From contig JAFAVL010000816.1 of NCBI GenBank assembly GCA_019242465.1, positions 1 through 9,051 on the forward strand: a stretch of 9,051 nt of DNA, in the 5' to 3' direction. A program made the translations under genes and the position numbers. Origin of the DNA: Chroococcidiopsidaceae cyanobacterium CP_BM_RX_35. GTDB lineage: Bacteria > Cyanobacteriota > Cyanobacteriia > Cyanobacteriales > Chroococcidiopsidaceae. The notes beneath the pieces were generated by a model. The model was given only the letters and a program-made list of their open reading frames with translations, did not search any database and was not told where the DNA came from. Within the stretch, counting starts at the first letter, position 1. Each line of letters begins with the position of its first letter. Positions 4,620 through 9,051 of the stretch are shown here, piece by piece.

Positions 4620-5012
4620 TCAAGCAATTAATCTTCGCTTGATCCAGATGTCTTCCCTAGCGTGCAAGTAGTGAGGTTCTGGCACGATAGCAATTGCCCG
4701 TTCATATGATTCTAAGGCATTACCATATGCTCCCATCTCAGCCAACAACAACCCGCGATTAAACCAGGCTTGGTGGTACTGCGGTTGGATAAAGATTGCT
4801 TGCTCGTAGGATGCTAGAGCCTCGGCGAATCGCTTCAAACCAGACAGGGCATTGCCACGATAATTCCAAGCTGTACTATGTTTACGGTCAATAGCAATAG
4901 CTTGGTCAAAGACTGAAAGAGCCTCTGTGTAATGTTCTTGCTGACATAACTCACAGCCTTGTCTTTCCCAAAACTCCCGGTTATCTTGATTTTGGTCAAC
5001 ATTATTAGCCAT
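4620..5012 (-). CDS. Three-repeat TPR protein
   Basis: 130 residues carrying three back-to-back 34-residue tetratricopeptide repeats: about 12-45 (REFWERQGCELCQQEHYTEA...), 46-79 (STAWNYRGNALSGLKRFAEA...) and 80-113 (HQAWFNRGLLLAEMGAYGNA...). Each has the W/G/A/P pattern, with YxQAIxIxP closing the unit. The hydrophilic lead MANNVDQNQDN is not a signal peptide, so it is cytosolic. TPR arrays bind other proteins; the partner is unknown. The repeat phase is close to perfect, so the protein is complete in spite of its small size. A 163-base divergent spacer separates it from the epimerase gene. It shares strand with the two paralogs but lies 130 bases before them, so a common transcript is uncertain. 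Confidence 0.85.
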   Translation of the reverse strand: MANNVDQNQDNREFWERQGCELCQQEHYTEALSVFDQAIAIDRKHSTAWNYRGNALSGLKRFAEALASYEQAIFIQPQYHQAWFNRGLLLAEMGAYGNALESYERAIAIVPEPHYLHAREDIWIKRRLIA

Positions 5013-5176
5013 AGCGGAGTCAATCCATAATTTTCAGTTTACACTACAGTAATAGCACTTTTTTTCAGGAGTTTACCGCTGCTGCGGCGTCACAAACTCA
5101 ACGGTCGTCTGCTTTTTTACAAAACTTTTCTCAAGATATTTCTTATTTCTCTTAAGCGGTTCTTTATACAAGTCAA

Positions 5177-6094
5177 ATGAAAGTAGCAATTACTGGAGCC
5201 ACAGGATTTGTTGGTAGCTTGTTGGTGAAGCGGCTACAAGCCGAAGGTCATCAGGTACTAGTTTTAACCCGCAATTTGGCTAGAGGTCAGAAAGTCTTTC
5301 CTCCTTCTGCCTTTCCCAATCTGGAAATTGTGGCTTATACCCCTACAGAATCTGGTTCTTGGCAGCAAGCAATCGCAGGTTGTGATGGCGTAGTCAACTT
5401 AGCTGGAGCATCCATTTCTGAAGGGCGCTGGACGCCACAGCGCAAGCAGGAAATTCTCAATAGCCGCCAAGTCAGTACACAGAAGCTGGTGGAAGCAATT
5501 GCTCAGGCTAACCCTAAACCCAGTGTTTTAGTAAATGCCTCAGCCATTGGTTACTATGGCACGAGCGAAACCGCTACATTTGATGAAAATAGTCCACCTG
5601 GGGACGATTTCTTAGCCCAAGTTTGTCAGGCTTGGGAAGCAGAAGCCAAAAAGGTAACGGCTACTGGCACTCGACTGGTCATTCTACGATTTGGGATCGT
5701 TTTAGGTCAGGGGGGTGCGATCGCCAAAATGGTAACTCCTTTTAAACTCTTTGCTGGTGGTCCCATTGGCAGCGGTCTTCAGTGGTTTTCTTGGATTTAC
5801 CAAGATGACTTAGTAGACCTGATCGTGCAAGCATTGACAAGAGCTGATATTGCAGGTGTATTTAATGCAACTGCTCCTCATCCGGTACGAATGACAGAAC
5901 TTTGCCAAACCATGGGGCAAGTCCTGAAGCGACCTTCGTGGTTGCCAGTCCCTGGCTTTGCCTTAGAAACCCTCTTGGGGGATGGAGCAATGGTGGTACT
6001 AGAGGGTCAGCAGGTTTTACCCAAAAGCACCCAAGCTCTAGGTTTTCAATATCAGTATCCCAAGCTAAAACAGGCGCTAGAAGCAATTTTGTGA
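5177..6094 (+). CDS. TIGR01777 family NAD(P)-binding epimerase (SulA/GC1-like)
   Basis: 305 residues, full length for the family. An N-terminal Rossmann nucleotide site GATGFVG (7-13) is followed by GVVNLAGASISEGRW (71-85), the NASAIGYYG block (120-128) with the SDR-type Ser and Tyr, RFGIVLGQGG (171-180), and GSGLQWFSWIYQDD (198-211). The C-terminal DUF1731-like part has LLGDGAMVVLEGQQVLP (266-282). Homologues are called YfcH in enterobacteria and 'SulA' in cyanobacteria; the plant relative GC1 affects plastid division. The reaction is unknown, and the SulA name does not mean relation to the E. coli SOS inhibitor. Start: the ATG at 5177 begins the beta strand MKVAITG directly. No Shine-Dalgarno is seen. 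It ends 6 bases before the convergent membrane-protein gene. Confidence 0.93.
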   Translation: MKVAITGATGFVGSLLVKRLQAEGHQVLVLTRNLARGQKVFPPSAFPNLEIVAYTPTESGSWQQAIAGCDGVVNLAGASISEGRWTPQRKQEILNSRQVSTQKLVEAIAQANPKPSVLVNASAIGYYGTSETATFDENSPPGDDFLAQVCQAWEAEAKKVTATGTRLVILRFGIVLGQGGAIAKMVTPFKLFAGGPIGSGLQWFSWIYQDDLVDLIVQALTRADIAGVFNATAPHPVRMTELCQTMGQVLKRPSWLPVPGFALETLLGDGAMVVLEGQQVLPKSTQALGFQYQYPKLKQALEAIL

Positions 6095-6100
6095 AAGGGG

Positions 6101-6346
6101 TCAATCAACATTGTTAAAGCGCTTAGCCATCCAACCACTTACCCCACTCACTATTGTTCCAGCCATGAGAATACCAATGGCTGGGGTGAAAACTGGTTGC
6201 CATAGCTTGTACCAAATATCTAAACCCAGTGGCACGCCTGCTGCATGACCTCCAACAGCAATCACCAGCCAAAAAAAGCTAAATAAAACCAGGAAGAAGT
6301 CTGCTACTAAAGCGAGATTTAGCCATTTTGAGAATCTATCTTTCAT
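6101..6346 (-). CDS. Small two-helix membrane protein, conserved hypothetical
   Basis: 81 residues with two hydrophobic helices, about 9-31 (LNLALVADFFLVLFSFFWLVIA) and 51-74 (PVFTPAIGILMAGTIVSGVSGW), joined by a loop GGHAAGVPLGLDIWYKLWQ. The basic N-terminus MKDRFSK and the basic tail MAKRFNNVD suggest both ends are cytoplasmic (positive-inside). No enzymatic motif. It is last in a cluster sufA > TPR > this gene with a 15-base gap, so it is very likely co-transcribed with them. Function unknown; the membrane location is read from hydrophobicity. Confidence 0.82.
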   Translation of the reverse strand: MKDRFSKWLNLALVADFFLVLFSFFWLVIAVGGHAAGVPLGLDIWYKLWQPVFTPAIGILMAGTIVSGVSGWMAKRFNNVD

Positions 6347-6361
6347 TGCTTTCTACTTTCT

Positions 6362-6781
6362 CTACTCAAACAGCCATTTTCTCACCCGCTCTAGATTTTT
6401 CCACTCGGGTTTTCTACTTAAGCCGTCAGCGATACTTTGTTTAATTTCATCCCGCATTTCTGAATCGACGATCATCAACTGCATGGCTGAATCGATATGT
6501 TGTCGCACACCAGCTTGACCAGTTTCTAGCATCGCAATGGCTAGGTTAACTCTTGCCTGAGCATCTTGAGGATTTAGCTTCACCGCTTTTTGTGCTGCTT
6601 TGTAAGCCTGGCTGGATTTATTTTCTAACAAGTACAGCCAAGCTAAACAAGTCCAGGCAGCAGCACTTTTAGGAGCACGGTCGCACAGTTCTTTAAAAAC
6701 CGGAATTAGGGCATTCGGCTCTTCCCTGGCCTGATAGCGTTCTAGACCTGCCTGAAACAGGGCTTCCACCGTCTCGGACAT
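6362..6781 (-). CDS. TPR-repeat protein, second gene of the sufA cluster
   Basis: 139 residues, cytosolic. Two clear TPR units, about 5-38 (VEALFQAGLERYQAREEPNA...) and 39-72 (SAAAWTCLAWLYLLENKSSQ...KLNP), plus a third start at 73 (QDAQARVNLAIAMLETGQ), then a helical tail with SRKPEWKNLERVRKWLFE. Starts 22 bases after the sufA stop and ends 15 bases before the membrane-protein gene. The tail beginning with IADGLSRKPEW may form a capping helix. Pairing with an A-type Fe-S carrier suggests a partner-binding role in cluster delivery or in complex assembly at the membrane, but this is inferred from order alone. Confidence 0.85.
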   Translation of the reverse strand: MSETVEALFQAGLERYQAREEPNALIPVFKELCDRAPKSAAAWTCLAWLYLLENKSSQAYKAAQKAVKLNPQDAQARVNLAIAMLETGQAGVRQHIDSAMQLMIVDSEMRDEIKQSIADGLSRKPEWKNLERVRKWLFE

Positions 6782-6803
6782 ATATACCTTTTACCTGCAA
6801 ACG

Positions 6804-7163
6804 TCAAACTCCGAATGACTTGCCGCAGCCGCAGGTTTGGGAAGCATTAGGATTGCTGAACTGAAAGCCGCCGCCAATCATTGCATCGCTGTAGTCTAAC
6901 ATGAGACCATAGAGATACAAGAGACTTTTGCGATCGCAGACAATTTTGAAACCATCATAGTCAAACACTTCGTCAACCTCTGCTCGGATCTGGCTGGGGT
7001 CTGTAAAATCCATCATATAAGACATGCCAGAGCAGCCTCCCTGGCGTACCCCTACCCGTAGACAGAGGTCTTTTCCTTGTTTATCGCGTAAGGATCTAAC
7101 TTGCCGCAGAGCTGCTTCACTCATTTGGATGCCTCGTTGTTGAGACTGGGTTGCTGTTGTCAT
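6804..7163 (-). CDS. sufA: A-type iron-sulfur carrier (SufA/IscA family)
   Basis: 119 residues. A-type carriers accept Fe-S clusters from the Suf scaffold and hand them to target enzymes in the cytosol. The three cluster-ligand cysteines are in place: Cys44 in [10 protein letters not shown] and Cys111 and Cys113 in TCGCGKSF. Also typical are LRVGVRQGG (35-43), the central DFTDP and the [14 protein letters not shown] segment before the CGCG. There is one extra Cys (76, KIVCDRKS). The N-terminus ([21 protein letters not shown]) has no targeting sequence. The start is ATG 7163 with AAGGAG at 7176-7181, a rather long 12-base spacing. The gene begins the cluster, divergent from the DUF6930 gene. 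No SufR-like CAAC-N6-GTTG operator is visible in the 5' region. It could also be named IscA-like; SufA is the more usual cyanobacterial label. Confidence 0.93.
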   Translation of the reverse strand: MTTATQSQQRGIQMSEAALRQVRSLRDKQGKDLCLRVGVRQGGCSGMSYMMDFTDPSQIRAEVDEVFDYDGFKIVCDRKSLLYLYGLMLDYSDAMIGGGFQFSNPNASQTCGCGKSFGV

Positions 7164-7348
7164 AGTATTACAGAACTCCTTGTGTCGCTTTAACTACACA
7201 GTTTTTGCAGCTTACTTGTTTATTTTAGCGAGATATCAGCAGGACTTTAGGAATTGCAAATAATCCTTCAAAACCAACCTAAAGGTCTCTATTCTAGTAT
7301 GGATATGGAGTGGAATCCATTTGCATCATCTCTTTGCTTGGTTGGTCT
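7164..7348. promoter_or_regulatory. Divergent intergenic region between sufA and the DUF6930 gene
   Basis: This must carry both promoters. Candidate -10-like boxes are TAGTAT (7295-7300) for the + strand and TAAAAT near 7225 for the minus strand, both without clear -35 partners. No operator palindrome stands out. Confidence 0.3.
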
Positions 7349-8995
7349 ATGACAACGTCTCTGAATCGCTCTACCCGTCGCCGATTGAAGCAGTTAAATC
7401 AGATTCCTTGTGTGTGGGAAGGTGATCGCCGTCCATTGTCAGCCCCAACCTTGGATTCAGACTCAAAGGCTAACGGCGAATGTATTCTTTGGGTGGATGG
7501 CTCTCAAGGAGTTGTCCGGGCTATGGACATGGTAGCTTCAGAAACTGGTCCAGAAGCAGTCGTGCGCACTTTGTTGCGAGCAATGGAACATCCTCATGGA
7601 CCCGCTCGACCCGCGCGACCTCAGAAAATCGTAGTTCGAGACAGAGAACTCCAGTTCTTCTTACGTGGGGTACTCCAAGAGCTAGAAATTGCCATTGACT
7701 ATGTTCCAGATTTGCCGTTGATTGACGAGCTAGTGCGGGGATTCCAAGAAGTGTTTGATACTCACACCCCCGACTTACCCCCTCAGTACGCTGAACAGCT
7801 TAGACAAAAGGCGTTTGAGCTTTGGCAAGCAGCTCCTTGGGAATTCCTCGAAGAGCATCAGATTTTGGCAATTGAGCTGAACCAGTGGGATATCGGGACG
7901 CTCTATGCTTCAGTCATGGGAATGTTAGGTATGGAGTATGGAATTTTACTCTATCGCTCAGAAGAATCACTAAAACGGTTTCGAGCAAAGGTGTTAACGG
8001 ACGAAGAGTCTCCAGAGCAGCTAGAAGAAGCTTTCCTCAAGCAGGATTGTCTGTTTTTAACTTTTGAGCGGACTGACGAAGCAGAGGAAGCAGATGAGGA
8101 CGAGGAAGAAGTCATTGATTTGGTAGAGCTGCCGTTATCGGAAATCCAGCCGTCTTTTGGTAATATTCATCCGTTAGAAGGGCTGCGGTCTGTACTTTAC
8201 GAGGAAGAGGCAAGCGCTTTCTTAATTGCGCTAGAAGCTCTCAATCGCTTTATCCGGGCGCAACACCGCCAACTTAGTGGGGAAACCTTTCCCGCGTTAA
8301 GTCGTCGCTATCGCATCCCTCTCCCTCAATCTGAGGCAAAGCAGTCACCAATTTCCGTTACTGTTACGACAATGCCAGAGTTGGCAGCAGAACTGGAAGA
8401 GTTAGCTGGTTTTGATAACGACGAGGACGATGAGGACTTGAATGGTATGGGGTCATCCTGCTCATTGCGGGATGACTTGATCCCAGAAGACTCTTTCCTT
8501 AGTCTTGGTGTGTTGTCTTGGGATATGGTGGAGTCTCTCCGCTCAGGTGTGGAATGCTACCAATCACGGGAACTGACAAAAGCGGGAGATGGTTTACCTG
8601 TGATTTTGGTGCAAACGTCCCGTCCTAAGGCTAAAACAGTGATTCAAAAACTTCAAGAAGCAGGAGGACTCAAAGGAGTTTGCTTCAATCCAGGTGCCGA
8701 TCCCTTTGGGGGCGATCGCTATGACTTGGGAATCCTACAAGCCGAAAATGGCGATATGTTCCTGTTTGGCGAGTTTTTAGATGATGACCGGATTCATGTC
8801 GTGGCTCGGAAGAAGTGGGACGATCGGTGTAAACACACCCAGGGCTACTGTGGCTTGATTATTGCTCGGGGACTGATGGGCTCCTCTCGTGGACAGCCGC
8901 AGTTACGTGACATGATGGCTCTGTTTGAGACGCGATCACTCTCTCCGAAAGATTTAGGAATTGGGCTCCTCCAACTGATGCCGCAGCTGGAATGA
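7349..8995 (+). CDS. DUF6930-type cyanobacterial protein, long acidic
   Basis: 548 residues from the ATG at 7349. A GTG at 7310 would add 13 hydrophobic residues (MESICIISLLGWS), but these look unlike the family's start, whereas MTTSLNRSTRRRLKQL does not. The N-terminal third has ILWVDGSQGVVRAMDMV, then PQKIVVRDRELQFFLRG and VLQELEIAIDYVPDLPLIDEL, a block I associate with DUF6930 proteins. A middle helical part with QAAPWEFL and GMEYGILLYRS is followed by an acidic run EAEEADEDEEEV and later DNDEDDEDL. A C-terminal domain (about residue 383 onward) reads ILVQTSRPKAKTVIQKLQ and VCFNPGADPFGGDRYDLG. There is no signal peptide or membrane helix, so it is cytosolic. Function unknown; no catalytic motif is evident to me. 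The acidic linkers suggest separate domains. Stop TGA 8993-8995; the next gene begins 38 bases on. Confidence 0.85.
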   Translation: MTTSLNRSTRRRLKQLNQIPCVWEGDRRPLSAPTLDSDSKANGECILWVDGSQGVVRAMDMVASETGPEAVVRTLLRAMEHPHGPARPARPQKIVVRDRELQFFLRGVLQELEIAIDYVPDLPLIDELVRGFQEVFDTHTPDLPPQYAEQLRQKAFELWQAAPWEFLEEHQILAIELNQWDIGTLYASVMGMLGMEYGILLYRSEESLKRFRAKVLTDEESPEQLEEAFLKQDCLFLTFERTDEAEEADEDEEEVIDLVELPLSEIQPSFGNIHPLEGLRSVLYEEEASAFLIALEALNRFIRAQHRQLSGETFPALSRRYRIPLPQSEAKQSPISVTVTTMPELAAELEELAGFDNDEDDEDLNGMGSSCSLRDDLIPEDSFLSLGVLSWDMVESLRSGVECYQSRELTKAGDGLPVILVQTSRPKAKTVIQKLQEAGGLKGVCFNPGADPFGGDRYDLGILQAENGDMFLFGEFLDDDRIHVVARKKWDDRCKHTQGYCGLIIARGLMGSSRGQPQLRDMMALFETRSLSPKDLGIGLLQLMPQLE

Positions 8996-9033
8996 TGTAA
9001 CAATATGTGAGGTAAACGAGAAGGAAACACCGG

Positions 9034-9051
9034 ATGCGTGCTGCAATCGTC
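9034..9051 (+). CDS. Start of the next gene (MRAAIV..., cut by window end)
   Basis: ATGCGTGCTGCAATCGTC begins at 9034, preceded by GAGAAGGA (9018-9025), a plausible ribosome binding site 8 bases upstream. Only six codons are in the window, so no product can be named. The short gap behind the DUF6930 gene and lack of a terminator suggest read-through. Confidence 0.5.

Noticed and set aside
7310..7348. GTG start adding 13 residues to the DUF6930 gene
   Set aside because: No ribosome binding site, odd hydrophobic extension; ATG 7349 gives a typical basic start.

Overview
The window is cyanobacterial chromosomal DNA. The evidence is the ndhL / DUF3007 / trpA cluster, a tRNA-Leu(UAA) gene split by a group I intron, the palindrome GCGATCGC (HIP1) six times in 9 kb (starting at 267, 902, 3880, 5717, 6930 and 8712), and several families known mainly from cyanobacteria. 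Species cannot be set from sequence reading alone.

Layout. (1) 1-1742: the 3' part of a DivIVA-like coiled-coil gene (+) meets trpA (-) tail to tail with a 12-base overlap. trpA lies at the end of a compact minus-strand cluster ndhL > DUF3007 membrane protein > trpA, so an NDH-1 subunit and the tryptophan synthase alpha chain are probably co-transcribed. (2) 1743-2240: a short regulatory region with two overlapping perfect palindromes, then tRNA-Leu(UAA) with a compact 231-nt intron. (3) 2241-3749: about 1.5 kb with no intact gene, placed directly behind the tRNA. It holds a collapsed IS200/IS605-type tnpB with its right end, a two-copy 27-bp repeat, the C-terminal remnant of a helix-turn-helix protein that looks like a recombinase tail, a 15-bp perfect inverted repeat, a homopolymer-rich stretch, and the last ~44 codons of a hicB antitoxin. 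This is the accessory, decaying part of the window. (4) 3750-5012 (-): two tandem paralogous small soluble proteins of unknown function, then a three-TPR protein. (5) 5177-6094 (+): a TIGR01777-type NAD(P)-binding epimerase (the SulA/GC1-like group in cyanobacteria and plastids). (6) 6101-7163 (-): a tight cluster sufA (Fe-S carrier) > TPR protein > small two-helix membrane protein. (7) 7349-8995 (+): a large acidic cytosolic DUF6930-type protein, followed by the first codons of another + strand gene.

No CRISPR array, intact transposon or complete toxin-antitoxin pair is present. The best candidates for something new are the tandem paralog pair, the sufA-TPR-membrane trio, and the debris field behind tRNA-Leu. 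In the debris field the remaining tnpB right end points its would-be guide into a tandem repeat. I see no convincing new complete system.
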